A program made the translations under genes and the position numbers. The notes beneath the pieces were generated by a model. The model made no database searches. It was given only the letters and a program-made list of their open reading frames with translations, and was not told the DNA's origin. This document shows, piece by piece, positions 26,467 to 36,180 of a DNA stretch of 64,000 bases. Position 1 is the first letter of the stretch. Each line of letters starts with the position of its first letter. This stretch comes from DATHTC01 sp963746805 (GTDB lineage: Bacteria; Actinomycetota; Thermoleophilia; Gaiellales; Gaiellaceae), in contig CAVVCQ010000005.1 of the NCBI GenBank assembly GCA_963746805.1, forward strand, positions 248,001 through 312,000. The letters are read 5' to 3'.

Positions 26467-28795
26467 TCAGTCACGCGCGAGCGCGGCGGCCAGCTCGCGC
26501 TCGACGTCGACGTAGGCGTCGTCCGCCACGTCGAACACGACCTTGACGATCCTGCCGCCCGTGAACGGGAACGTCGGTTTGTACTCGCGAGAGACCGCGT
26601 CGCCGCCGTCGTAGCCGATGCAGAGGCCCTCGCCGCAGAGGCTGTACCGCGAGGCGATCGCCTCGGATCTCGACCTCGGCGACGACCTCGTCGTCGAGGT
26701 GGAGCTTGAGCGGCCCGTGCGGCTCGTGGTGCTCGCCGACGCGCTCCTTCGTGAACTCGACCCCGACGACGTGCGTGCCGGACGTCGGCGCGTCGGCGAC
26801 GACCTTCTGCTCCGGCGGAATGCCGAGGAAGTTGTAGACGTAGGTCAGCGTTCCGTCCTTGACGAAGAGCGAGTACCCGCCGAAGCGCGAGCCCTGCGCG
26901 ACGATCACGCCTTCCGAGTCCCGCGTGAACTCGACCTCGGCGAGGATCTTGTGCGACGCGTTGGTCGTGACCTCGCCGCCGACGCCTCCGGGATCATCGG
27001 CCGTGCCCGGGTAGTACGTGTACTGGCCGCTCTCGGGGACGGCGATGGCGTACTCGAGCGACCGGAACTCGAAGATGCCGAGGTCGTTGAGCGGCAGGAC
27101 GTCGTAGCGCTCGGCCTCCTCGAGCCACAACGCCTTGAGCTCCTCGAGCTTCTCCGGGTGCTGCTCGGCGAGGTCGTGCGCCTCCGCGCGGTCCTCGTCG
27201 CGTGTGGAAGAGCTGCCAGCGGTCCTCGTCGAACTTCCCGAGGTTGAGCGGCACCGGCCCGTGCTCGGCGACGGCCTTCCAGCCCTGGTGCCAGATGCCG
27301 CGGGTGCCGAGCATCTCGTAGTACTGCGTCTCCTTCTGCGTCGGCGCGTCGGCGGCGTCGAACGAGTAGCGCATCGACACGCCCGGGAGCGGGGTCTGCT
27401 CGTACCCGTCGACGACGTCCGGCATCTCGACGCCGCAGCAGTCGAGGATCGTCGGGACGACGTCGGTCACGTGGTGGTACTGCTGCCGGACCTCCCCCTT
27501 CGCCTCGATCCCGGCCGGCCAGTGGATCACGAGCGGGTCGCAGAGGCCGCCCTGGTAGCTGTAACGCTTGAACATCCGGTATGGCGTCGAGAACGCCACC
27601 GCCCAGCCGGTCGGGTAGTGGTTGTAGGTCGCCGGGCTGCCGAGCTCGTCGAGCTCGGCGAGGTTGTCCTCGATCGTGTCCGGCCAGGCGTTGAAGAACT
27701 TGTTCTCGTTGACCGAGCCGTTCGGGCTCCCCTCGCCGGAGGCGCCGTTGTCGGCGCAGTAGAGGATGATCGTGTTGTCGAGCTGGCCGGATTCCTCGAG
27801 GTAGTCGACGATCCGGCCGACCTGGGCGTCGGTGTACTCCGAGAAGCCGGCGTAGACCTCGGCCATCCGGCAGAAGAGCCCTTTCTCCTCGTCGGAGAGC
27901 GTGTCCCACGGCCGCATCGAGTCGCCCTCGCTGAACGTGCCCCGCGGTCATCGGGTTGATCGGCGTGAGCTCCGTGCCCTCGGGGAGGATCCCCTTCTCG
28001 ATCATCCGCGGGAGCACCCACTCGCGGTAGGCCTCGTAGCCGTCGTCGAAGACGCCCTTGTACTTGTCGATGTACTCCTGGGGCGCGTGGTGCGGCGCAT
28101 GGTTCGCGCCGGGGCAGAACCAGAGGTACCACGGCTTGTCCGGCTCGGACTGCTTCGATGTCGCGGATGAACTCGAGCGCCTTGTCGGCGAGGTCCTTCG
28201 ACAGGTGGTAACCGTCCTCGGGCTCGTACGGCTGGTCGACGTAGTGGTTGTCCTCGGCGAGGTCGGGATACCACTGGTTCGTCTCGCCGCCGAGGAAGCC
28301 GTAGAAGCGGTCGTAGCCGAGGCCGAGCGGCCAGTCCTTCTTCGACGACCCCATCGTCCACGCGTCGACCGGCGTGTTGTGGTTCTTGCCGACCCAGAAG
28401 GTGCTCCAGCCGGCGTTGCGCAGCACCGTCGCCATCGATGCGCACTCGCGCGGGATGTGCGAGTTGTAGCCCGGGAAGCCGGTCGAGGTCTCGGAGATCG
28501 TCGCGAAGCCGTTCTGGTGGTGGTTGCGGCCGGTGAGGAAGACCGACCGCGTCGGCGAGCAGAGCGCGGTCGTGTGCCACTGGCTGTAGGTGAGGCCGTT
28601 CTCGGCGAGGCGGTCCATCGTCGGCATCTCGATCCGCCCGCCGTACGGCGACCAGGCCGCGCAGCCGGTGTCGTCGTAGAGGACGACGAGGACGTTCGGC
28701 GCGCCCTCCGGCGCCTTGTCCGGGAGGAACGCGTCCCAGTCCGGCGTCGAGTCGCGGATGTCGAGCGCGATCCTGCCCGTGAACGGCTTGGCCAT
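26467..28795 (-). CDS. Arylsulfatase (Cys-type, formylglycine-dependent), four frame breaks
   Basis: About 776 residues, in line with large actinobacterial arylsulfatases. The metal-binding start is PNVLVVLYDDTGCAAWSPYG; the modified residue is Cys79 in ALCSPTRSVFLTGRNHHQNG; further sites are FWVGKNHN and ILYCADNGASGEGSPNG. The C-terminal beta domain ends FTGGRIVKVVFDVADDAYVD, with the true stop at 26467. Frame changes near 28160, 27942, 27200 and 26660 are each repaired by deleting one G or C. No signal peptide, so the enzyme is probably cytosolic and acts on imported sulfate esters. The ATG follows GGGAGG. FGE and HAD genes follow in the same operon. Confidence 0.92.
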
Positions 28796-28841
28796 TTCGA
28801 GGTCCTCCCGGCTCGGGTACGGCGGCTGGCCGCCAGCCTAG

Positions 28842-30488
28842 TCATTCGCTCGACGAAAGGGCTTCGTCGATCGTCTGGTCGACCCGCAGCCCCGGGACGA
28901 GGCCTCGCCGGCGGAGGAGCTCGAGCGTCCGGACGTGCACGCCGCGCGAGCCGGAGCTCGACGCCGTCGGCCGCGAGCGTCGTCCCGGAGCTCGGCGAGC
29001 ATGTCCAGGGTCTCGACGTCGAGCTCGTGGATGCCGGCGAGATCGAGCACGAGCACACGTGGCCGCGGCTCGGCACGGGCCGAGCTCGACCAGCCGATCC
29101 TTCACGACGACCGAGTTGGCGTAGAACAGCGGCCCCTCAACCGCGGCGACGAGCAGCGCCGGTCGGGCCGGCCCAGTCGGGTGGCGGACGGCGTTGGCCC
29201 ACAGCACCGCTTCGCGCTTCGCGCGCGAGCGTGCCCGACCGGCGGGCGGCTGAGCCGCTGGACCACGAGGCCGAGGGAGATCCCGGCCGCGAGCAGCAGC
29301 CCCGGGAGCACGCCGAAGACGAGCACGCCGACGAGGGCGACGAGCGCGAGTACCAGCGCGCTCGTGCGGAGGCGGGCGAAGCGCCGGAGCTCGTCGACCC
29401 GGAAGAACCCGGCGATGGCGACGACGACGATCGCGCCCAGCGTCGCCTGCGGGAGATCCTCGAAGAGGAAGGCGAGGAAGGCGCCCGTCAGGAGGATCAG
29501 CGCCGCGGCGACGAGCGAGGTGAACGGCGTCCGCCCGCCCGCGCGCTGCGCGGCCATCGTCTGGCTCGCCCCGCCGGACTGGACGAACCCGGACGAGAGC
29601 CCGGCGAGCAGGTTCGACCCGCCGAACGCGACGAGGTCGCGGTTCACGTTCACGGCGTAGCGCGTCGGCACTCGCGAGCGAGCGGGCGACGCCGATCGCC
29701 TCGGCGCTCACGATCATCACGCCGAGCGCGGCCGGCAGGAGGTCGACGAGATCGCGCCAGGCCACGTCCGGGAGCGACGGATCGGGGAGCGCGGACGGCA
29801 GGTCGCCGACGACGTCCACGCCGTGGGCCTGGAGGTCGAGGAGCGCACGAGACGGCGATCGAGCCGGCGAGGACGATGAGCGTCCCCGGCAGCCTCGGCG
29901 CGAACCGGCTCAGCGCGATCAGCGCCGCCGACGCTCGCGAGGCCGACGGCGAGGGTCCACCCGTCGACGTCCCGCGAGGTCGCCGAGGAGGTCGCGCGAG
30001 CAGCTCGAAGAAGTCCCCGCTCCCCGACTCGACGCCGAAGCAGCTTCGAGAGCTGCCCGGCCGCGACCGTGAGGCCGAGGCCGAAGAGGAACCCGGTCAT
30101 GACCGGCTTCGAGACGAGGTCCATCACGCCGCCGAGCCGCAGCAGGCCCGCCGCCGACGAGCACGACCGCCGTCACGACCGCGAGCGCGGCCGAGAGCGC
30201 GGCGAAGCGCACGCCGTCGCCGTCGGCGAGCGGCCCGACCGCGGCCGCGGACAGCGCCGAGGTCGCCGTCGTCGCGCTGACGACGAGCGTGCGCGACGTC
30301 CCGAGCAGCGCGTAGGCGAGCAGCGCGCCCGGCGCCGCCGCGAGCCCGGCGGACGGCGGCAGGCCGGCGATCTGCGCGTACGCGACCGCCTGCGGCGTGA
30401 CGACGCTCCAGACGATCACCCCGGCCAGGACGTCCGGCACGAGCCACGCTCGCCGGTATCCGGTGACCCAGCTCGGGACGAGGCGCAC
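28842..30488 (-). pseudogene. SulP-family sulfate/anion permease with STAS domain, heavily frameshifted
   Basis: Pieces in all three frames assemble, in order, into a SulP transporter: PDVLAGVIVWSVVTPQAVAY near the N-terminus, then LVSKPVMTGFLFGLGLTVAA, LLPAALGVMIVSAEAIGVAR, FGGSNLLAGLSSGFVQSGGA, FFRVDELRRFARLRTSAL, and a C-terminal STAS domain (VLVLDLAGIHELDVETLDML). At least nine frame changes are needed in 1.65 kb, far more than in other broken genes here. It could be real decay, made tolerable by the intact divergent paralogue, or a patch of poor consensus. It ends 46 bases before the sulfatase, so it would head the sulfate-ester operon. Confidence 0.8.
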
Positions 30489-30520
30489 GGCGGAGCCGAG
30501 TCTACGAGTCCGCGTCTCCC

Positions 30521-32197
30521 GTGTTCCGCTGGCTCCTCGTCTACGACAGGCACTGGCTCCGCGGCGACCTCATCGCGGGACTCACCGTCTGGGCGGTGCT
30601 CGTGCCCGAGGCGCTCGCGTACGCGACGATCGCTGGCGTCTCGCCCGTGGTCGGGCTCTACGCGGCACCGGGCGCGCTCCTCCTCTACGCCGCCTTCGGG
30701 AGCTCCCGCCAGCTCGTCACCGGGCCGATGGCGGCGACGGCGGCGCTCTCGGCGGCCGCGGTCGGCGAGCTCGCGGCCGGCGCCGACGAGTTCCTGCAGC
30801 TGACGATCACGCTCGGGCTCGCCGTGGGGATCGCCGCGACCGTCGCCGCCGTGCTCCGCCTCGGATTCCTGGCGAGCTTCATCTCCGAGCCGGTGCTGAA
30901 GGGCTTCATCATCGGCCTCGCGCTCACGATCATCGTCGGCCAGATCCCGAAGCTCCTCGGCGTCGAGAAGGACGAGGGCGACTTCTTCGAGCAGCTGTGG
31001 GGGCTCCTCGGCGAGCTCGGCGGCACGAGCGGCCTCACGCTCCTCGTCGGCCTCGTCTCGCTCGTCCTCGTCGTCGTGCTCAAGGAGCGTGCGCCGGTCG
31101 TCCCGGGCTCGCTCGTCGCGGTGCTGCTCGGGATCATGGCCGTCCAGCTCTTCGACCTGGACGCGCACGGCGTGGCGATCGTCGGGCAGATCGACAGCGG
31201 GCTGCCCTCGTTCGGCCTGCCGGACGTCGGCCTCTCGGACTTCCTCGACATCGCCCCCGCGGCGATCGGCGTGATGCTCATCGGCTTCGCGGAGGGCCTC
31301 GGCGCGGCGAAGACGTACGCCGCGAGGGAGCACGACGAGATCGACGTGAACCGCGAGCTGCTCGGGCTCGGCGCCGCGAACCTGGGCGCGGGCCTCTCGA
31401 GCGGGATGGTGGTCAACGGCAGTCTCTCGAAGACGGCCGTGAACGCCTCCGCGGGCGCGCGGTCGCAGCTCTCCGGTCTCGTCGTCGCCGCCCTCACGGT
31501 CGTGACGCTGCTGTTCCTCACCGGGCTCTTCGAGGAGCTGCCGGAGGCGACGCTGGCGGCGGTGGTGATCGCCGCGCTGATCGAGCTCGTCGACGTCCGC
31601 GCGCTCGTCCGTCTCTACCGGTTCCACACGCGTGGCGCGGGCCGCGCCCTCGCGGTCGCGACGAGGCCCGACTTCGTCGCCGCGCTCGCGGCGCTGCTCG
31701 GCGTCCTCGTGTTCGACACCCTGCCCGGCCTGTTCATCGGCATCGCCGTATCGCTGCTCCTCCTGCTCTACCGCGCGTCGCGCCCGCACGTCGCCGTGCT
31801 CGGCAAGGTCCCCGGCGCCGAGGGCCAGTGGACGGACGTCGAGCGGCACCCGGAGAACGAGCAGGCGCCGGGCGTCGCCGTTCTGCGGGTCGAGAGCCCA
31901 CTCTTCTTCGCGAACGCGGACCTCGTCCGCGACGTGATCCGCTCGCACGCGACGGGCGACACGAAAGCGGTCGTCCTCGACGCGGCGACCGTGCCGACGA
32001 TCGACGTGACCGCGGTCGCGATGCTCGTCCGGCTCGCGGACGACCTCCGGCGCGACGGCGTCGAGCTCGTGCTCGCGCGGGACATCGGCGAGGTGCGCGA
32101 CCTCGTCCGGCTCGGCGAGGGCGAGGTCGCCCTGCGGCGCTTCGCGACCGTGCAGGATGCCGTCGACGCGCTGACGAGAGGAGGCGGGGATGGGTAA
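30521..32197 (+). CDS. SulP-family sulfate/anion transporter with STAS domain
   Basis: A 558-residue intact transporter. The N-terminus LRGDLIAGLTVWAVLVPEAL holds the SulP signature in the first helix, followed by GLYAAPGALLLYAAFGSSRQ and the conserved SEPVLKGFIIGLALTIIVGQ. Later helices include IGVMLIGFAEGLGAAKTYA and NLGAGLSSGMVVNGSLSKTA. After about 440 residues comes a STAS domain (VVLDAATVPTIDVTAVAMLV), which regulates transport. The family moves sulfate, bicarbonate or other anions. GTG start, divergent from the frameshifted paralogue only 32 bases away. Its last eight bases overlap the next gene. Confidence 0.92.
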   Translation: MFRWLLVYDRHWLRGDLIAGLTVWAVLVPEALAYATIAGVSPVVGLYAAPGALLLYAAFGSSRQLVTGPMAATAALSAAAVGELAAGADEFLQLTITLGLAVGIAATVAAVLRLGFLASFISEPVLKGFIIGLALTIIVGQIPKLLGVEKDEGDFFEQLWGLLGELGGTSGLTLLVGLVSLVLVVVLKERAPVVPGSLVAVLLGIMAVQLFDLDAHGVAIVGQIDSGLPSFGLPDVGLSDFLDIAPAAIGVMLIGFAEGLGAAKTYAAREHDEIDVNRELLGLGAANLGAGLSSGMVVNGSLSKTAVNASAGARSQLSGLVVAALTVVTLLFLTGLFEELPEATLAAVVIAALIELVDVRALVRLYRFHTRGAGRALAVATRPDFVAALAALLGVLVFDTLPGLFIGIAVSLLLLLYRASRPHVAVLGKVPGAEGQWTDVERHPENEQAPGVAVLRVESPLFFANADLVRDVIRSHATGDTKAVVLDAATVPTIDVTAVAMLVRLADDLRRDGVELVLARDIGEVRDLVRLGEGEVALRRFATVQDAVDALTRGGGDG

Positions 32198-32864
32198 GGC
32201 GATCGGGGAGCTGTTGCCGAGCGCAGTCGGCGTGGCGATCAGCCCGCTTCCGATCGTGGCGGTCGTCCTCATGCTCCTGTCCTCGCGCGGGCGCGCGAAC
32301 GGGCTCGCGTTCCTCGCCGGCTGGGTCGTGGGCGTCGCCGGCGCCGGGGCGATCCTGCTGGTCGTCGCGAGCGGCGCCGGTGCGCACGACGACGGCCAGC
32401 CGGCCGACTGGGTGAGCTGGCTGAAGCTCCTGCTCGGCGCCGGCCTGCTGTTCCTGGCGCTGCGTCAGTGGCGCGGGCGGCCGCACGGCGGCGAGGAGCC
32501 GCCGACGCCGAAGTGGATGGGCGCGGTCGACGCGTTCACGCCGCCCAAGGCGGGCGGAGCGGGCGTCCTGCTCTCGGCGCTCAACCCGAAGAACCTGCTC
32601 CTGATCACCGCCGGCATGGCTGCGATCGCGCAGACCGGGATCCCGGCCGGCGAGCAGGCCGTCGCGCTCGTCGTCTTCACGATCGTCGCGTCGATCGGAG
32701 TCGCCGCGCCGGTCGTCATCGACGTCTCGATGGGCGGGCGCTCCGCCGAGCTGCTCGACCGCCTCAAGACCTGGCTGGCGGCGAACAACGCGGTGATCAT
32801 GGCCGTGCTGCTGCTCGTGATCGGCGCGAAGCTGATCGGAGACGCGATCTCCGGGCTGTCCTAG
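32190..32864 (+). CDS. GAP/Sap (SfLAP) family membrane protein
   Basis: A 224-residue membrane protein with six predicted helices. It begins AIGELLPSAVGVAISPLPIV, the family signature; a second repeat-like half holds SALNPKNLLLITAGMAAIAQ, a LysE-like helical hairpin. In mycobacteria the GAP and Sap proteins help carry glycopeptidolipids or sulfolipid-1 to the surface, but here the cargo is unknown. Its ATG overlaps the SulP gene by eight bases, so translation is coupled. The pairing with an anion permease may be functional or merely an operon accident. Convergent overlap of four bases with the dehydrogenase gene. Confidence 0.85.
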   Translation: MGKAIGELLPSAVGVAISPLPIVAVVLMLLSSRGRANGLAFLAGWVVGVAGAGAILLVVASGAGAHDDGQPADWVSWLKLLLGAGLLFLALRQWRGRPHGGEEPPTPKWMGAVDAFTPPKAGGAGVLLSALNPKNLLLITAGMAAIAQTGIPAGEQAVALVVFTIVASIGVAAPVVIDVSMGGRSAELLDRLKTWLAANNAVIMAVLLLVIGAKLIGDAISGLS

Positions 32865-33827
32865 CCGGCCCGGACGCGGAGCACGACGTTGCCCGTCTTC
32901 TGGCCGGTCTCGACGTACCGCGCCGCCTCGACGATCTCGTCCAGCGCGTACGTCCGGTCGATCACCGGGCGGTACGTCCCGGCCTCGACGAGCTCGCCGA
33001 CGAGGGCGAGGTCCTCCTTCCGGTAGCGGCCGATCCCGAGCTTCGCACGCCGGCTCCCGACGATCCGGGTGACGAGCGAGAGGAGCGGCACGTGGTAGAG
33101 GAAGCCGAGGTCCATCGTCAGGTACGTCCCGCCGGGCTTCGAGCGAGCGGCGGCAGCGGCGGAACGAGTGCTTGCCGACGGTGTCGAAGATCACGTTCCA
33201 GGTCTCGCCGCGCGCCGTGAAGTCCTCGTCGAGCCGATCGATCACCACCTGCGCGCCGAGCGCGCGCACGACCTCGATGTCCTTCGTGTCGCAGACGGCC
33301 GTGACCTCGGCACCGAAGTGGTGCGCGAGCAGCTGCACCGCCGCCGTGCCGATGGAGCCTGCGGCGCCGTAGACGAGCACGCGCTGTCCCTCCAGCGGCG
33401 CGAGCGGCTGCAGGCAGCTGAGCGCGAGCAGCGAGCCGTCGGGCACGGCCGCCGCCTCCTCGAACGTCAGCGCCGCCGGCTTGCGCGCGACCACGCCGCT
33501 CGCGCGCACCGTGACGTACTCCGCGTTCGCTCCGTCCGCGGCGCCGAAGACCTCATCGCCGGCGCTGAGCTCCGTCACGGCCGGCCCCGCCTGCTCGACG
33601 AGGCCCGCGAACTCCGTCCCGGCGCTCGTCCGCCGCGGCCGGCGAATGCCGGTGAAGACGCGCGCGAACGCGTACTCGACGCTGCGCATCCGCATCACGT
33701 CCGTACGGGTGACCGTCGCGGCGTGCACCGCGACGAGCACCTCGTCCTCCGTCGGCACGGGCCGCTCGACCTCGTCGACGCGCAGCACCTCCGGCGGCCC
33801 GTACCGGTCGTGGACGACCGCTCTCAT
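32861..33827 (-). CDS. Quinone oxidoreductase-like NAD(P)-dependent MDR dehydrogenase, one frame break
   Basis: About 322 residues of the medium-chain dehydrogenase family without catalytic zinc. It begins MRAVVHDRYGPPEVLRVDEV, has GTEFAGLVEQAGPAVTELSA, the cofactor motif RVLVYGAAGSIGTAAVQLLA, and VIFDTVGKHSFRRC. A frame change near 33141 (an extra G before AAGCCC) links it to the C-terminal part YVETGQKTGNVVLRV. Such enzymes reduce quinones or enals with NADPH. The gene sits between convergent GAP and the beta-lactamase-family gene, which ends 10 bases upstream of its start on the same strand. Substrate unknown. Confidence 0.87.
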
Positions 33828-33836
33828 GTCGGCTAT

Positions 33837-35213
33837 TTACACCTTCGGCGTCGCACGCCCTCCGAGGTGGAGGCAGCGGCTGCCGTCCGACAGCGTGACG
33901 AATCGGACGGGCAGCCACAGCCCCGGCGCCAACGGGTGCTGCGTCAGGAAGAAGCCCTCGTCCGGGTCGAGCACGAGCAGCGGCAGCTCGAACGGCTCCG
34001 GCGTCAGCTCCGACCCGAGCCCCGTCACGGTCTGCACGGCGACGATCCCGCCGTCGCGGGCCACGACCTCGATCGAGGCGCCCGCGCGCGCGTAGGTGCC
34101 GACGTACGGCGCCGGGTCGACGGGCGGCTGCTCGGCGAGCGGCACGACCTCGGCGGGCAACTCGACGCCTGCCGCGTCGGCCAGGAGCGGGCCGCAGAGC
34201 TCGCGGAAGAGCGCGATCGGCTGGCCCCCGTTCGTGAGCAGCGCGACCGCGACGCCGACCTCCGGGACGACGCGCAGGAACGCGGACTGCCCGATCGTCC
34301 CGCCGTCGTGCCCGACCACCTGCCGCCCGCTCCACTCGTTGAGCGACCACCCGAGGCCCCAGCGCGGGGGAAACGGCCCGATCCCGCTCGGCACCACGGC
34401 GAGCGGCTCCCGCATCGCCGCGAGGGAGTCGTCGCCAAGGAGGCGCTCGCCGCTCGGGCTCGTTCCCCCGAGATGGAGCGCAGCGAACCCGAGCAGGTCG
34501 CTCGCGGTCGAGCAGATCCCGCCGGCAGGCCCGGCGGAGCGCGGCAGTCCCCACATGGGCGCGGTGCGGCGCTCGTGGCCGGGCGGCTCGATGTGCCCGA
34601 TCGCGGCGCGGAAGCGCAGCACGTCCTCGGCGAGCGTCGCCGTGTGGGCGAGCTCGAGCGGCTCGGCGAGCCGGGTCCGGATCGCCTCGTCCCAGACCGC
34701 GTCGGTGACGACCTCGACGATGCGGCCGAGGATCGAGTATCCCGTGTTGCAGTACGACATCGTCGCTCCGAGCGGGTGCACCTGCGTCACCGCGGCGCAG
34801 CTCTCGACGTAGGCGGCGAGCGCGTCGTCGCCGCGACCGGTGTCGGCGAAGTGGTCGCCGTCGATCCCGCTCGTGTGCGTGAGCAGGTGCTGGACCGTGA
34901 CCGACGCCGAGACGTCCTCGTCCGCGACGCGAAACTCCGGGAGGTAGGTGCGCACCGGCACGTCCAGCTCGACCCGCCCCTCCTCGACGAGCTGCATGAC
35001 CACCGTCGCCGTCCAGACCTTCGTGATCGAGCCGATCTGGAACAGCGAGTCGGTCGTCGCCTCGACGCCGGTGTCGAGGTTGAGCGTTCCGGAGGAGGCG
35101 GCGACGACGGCGCCGTCGCGGAGGATCGCGACGGACGCGCCCGGCACGTTGTGCTCCTCGCGCAGGTCGTCGAGCCGTTCCTGGAGCGTCGGGCTATCGA
35201 TCGCGAGCGACAT
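33837..35213 (-). CDS. Serine beta-lactamase-family hydrolase (class C/DD-peptidase-like), copy 1
   Basis: A 458-residue cytosolic protein without signal peptide. The nucleophile motif is SITK in LFQIGSITKVWTATVVMQL, the second motif is YCN in GATMSYCNTGYSILGRI, and HDGGTIGQS supplies the KTG-like third element as HDG. A C-terminal lipocalin-like beta domain follows. Members include esterases, D-aminopeptidases and D-stereospecific amidases; the missing signal argues against a true beta-lactamase. The ATG at 35213 lies inside the end of the ABC ATPase gene, a 20-base overlap, so it belongs to the transporter operon. Closely related to the copy at 40795. Confidence 0.87.
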   Translation of the reverse strand: MSLAIDSPTLQERLDDLREEHNVPGASVAILRDGAVVAASSGTLNLDTGVEATTDSLFQIGSITKVWTATVVMQLVEEGRVELDVPVRTYLPEFRVADEDVSASVTVQHLLTHTSGIDGDHFADTGRGDDALAAYVESCAAVTQVHPLGATMSYCNTGYSILGRIVEVVTDAVWDEAIRTRLAEPLELAHTATLAEDVLRFRAAIGHIEPPGHERRTAPMWGLPRSAGPAGGICSTASDLLGFAALHLGGTSPSGERLLGDDSLAAMREPLAVVPSGIGPFPPRWGLGWSLNEWSGRQVVGHDGGTIGQSAFLRVVPEVGVAVALLTNGGQPIALFRELCGPLLADAAGVELPAEVVPLAEQPPVDPAPYVGTYARAGASIEVVARDGGIVAVQTVTGLGSELTPEPFELPLLVLDPDEGFFLTQHPLAPGLWLPVRFVTLSDGSRCLHLGGRATPKV

Positions 35214-36180
35214 GGGCTTCCTCCTGGGCGAAGTGACAGGCGGCGTGATGGGGCCGGGCGGCGGCGCCCTCGTACGGGTCCCGGTCGAAGCAGACTTGTC
35301 TCGCCGGGTCGACCAGCGGCCCGACCGGGCAGCGCGGGTGGAAGTGGCAGCCGGACGGCGGGTGCCGCGGGTCGGGGGCGTCCCCTTCGAGCACGCCCTC
35401 CTCGCCCAGGCTCGGCTGCCCAAGCCGGGGCACGGCGTCGAGCAGCGTGCGCGTATAGGGGTGCTGCGGGTCCGAGACGACGGCGTCCGTCGGCCCGACC
35501 TCGACGATGCGCCCGAGGTACATCACCGCGAGCACGTCGCTCACGTAGCGGACGGTCGCGAGGTTGTGCGAGACGAACACCATCGAGTGGCCGAGCCGCT
35601 GCTGCAGGTCGCGCATGAGGTTCAGCACGGCGCTCTGGACGGACACGTCGAGCGACGAGGTGATCTCGTCCGCGATCAGCACCTCCGGCCCGCGCGCGAG
35701 TGCCCGCGCGATCGCGACGCGCTGCCGCTGGCCGCCGGAGAGGCGGCTCGGGAGCTGGCCCGCGAGGTCGGCGTCGAGGTGGACGAGGTCGAGGTACTCG
35801 CGGACGGCAGCGCTGCGGGCGCCGCGCCCGTAGCCGCCCCGGACGGTCAGCGCCTCGGAGAGCATCGCGCCGACGGTCATCCGCGGGCTCAGCGACGAGA
35901 ACGGGTCCTGGAAGATCACCTGCACGCGGCGGCGGCGGTCGGTCACGCGGCCGTTCCGCGCGACGCGCACCGGCTCGTCGTCGAGGCGCACCTCGCCCTC
36001 GGCGAGCGGGACGAGCCCCACGAGCGAGCGGGCGAGCGTCGACTTGCCCGAGCCCGACTCGCCGACGAGGCCGACCGTCGTCCGCTCGGGCACGACGAGA
36101 TCTGCCCGGTCGACCGCCGTCAGCCGCTGCTGTCCGTGTCCGAAGCGGACGGTGACGCCGCGAGCCTCGAGCGCGGTCAC
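35194..36180 (-). CDS. Oligopeptide ABC transporter ATP-binding protein (OppF/DppF type)
   Basis: A 328-residue ATPase. Walker A is VGLVGESGSGKSTLARSLVG, the Q-loop VQVIFQDPFSSLSPRMTVG, the ABC signature LPSRLSGGQRQRVAIARAL, Walker B EVLIADEITSSLDVS and the H-loop FVSHNLATVRY. The C-terminus has the family's Cys cluster for an iron-sulfur or structural site (GCHFHPRCPVG, QVCFDRDPYEG). GTG start overlaps the stop of the permease-ATPase fusion (GTGA). Together with that fusion, the other permease and the binding protein, it completes a peptide importer. Confidence 0.93.
   Translation of the reverse strand: MTALEARGVTVRFGHGQQRLTAVDRADLVVPERTTVGLVGESGSGKSTLARSLVGLVPLAEGEVRLDDEPVRVARNGRVTDRRRRVQVIFQDPFSSLSPRMTVGAMLSEALTVRGGYGRGARSAAVREYLDLVHLDADLAGQLPSRLSGGQRQRVAIARALARGPEVLIADEITSSLDVSVQSAVLNLMRDLQQRLGHSMVFVSHNLATVRYVSDVLAVMYLGRIVEVGPTDAVVSDPQHPYTRTLLDAVPRLGQPSLGEEGVLEGDAPDPRHPPSGCHFHPRCPVGPLVDPARQVCFDRDPYEGAAARPHHAACHFAQEEAHVARDR

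Noticed and set aside
33837..35213. Antibiotic-resistance beta-lactamase
   Set aside because: No export signal, a long C-terminal beta domain, and a peptide-importer operon context; the fold is shared with esterases and D-peptidases.
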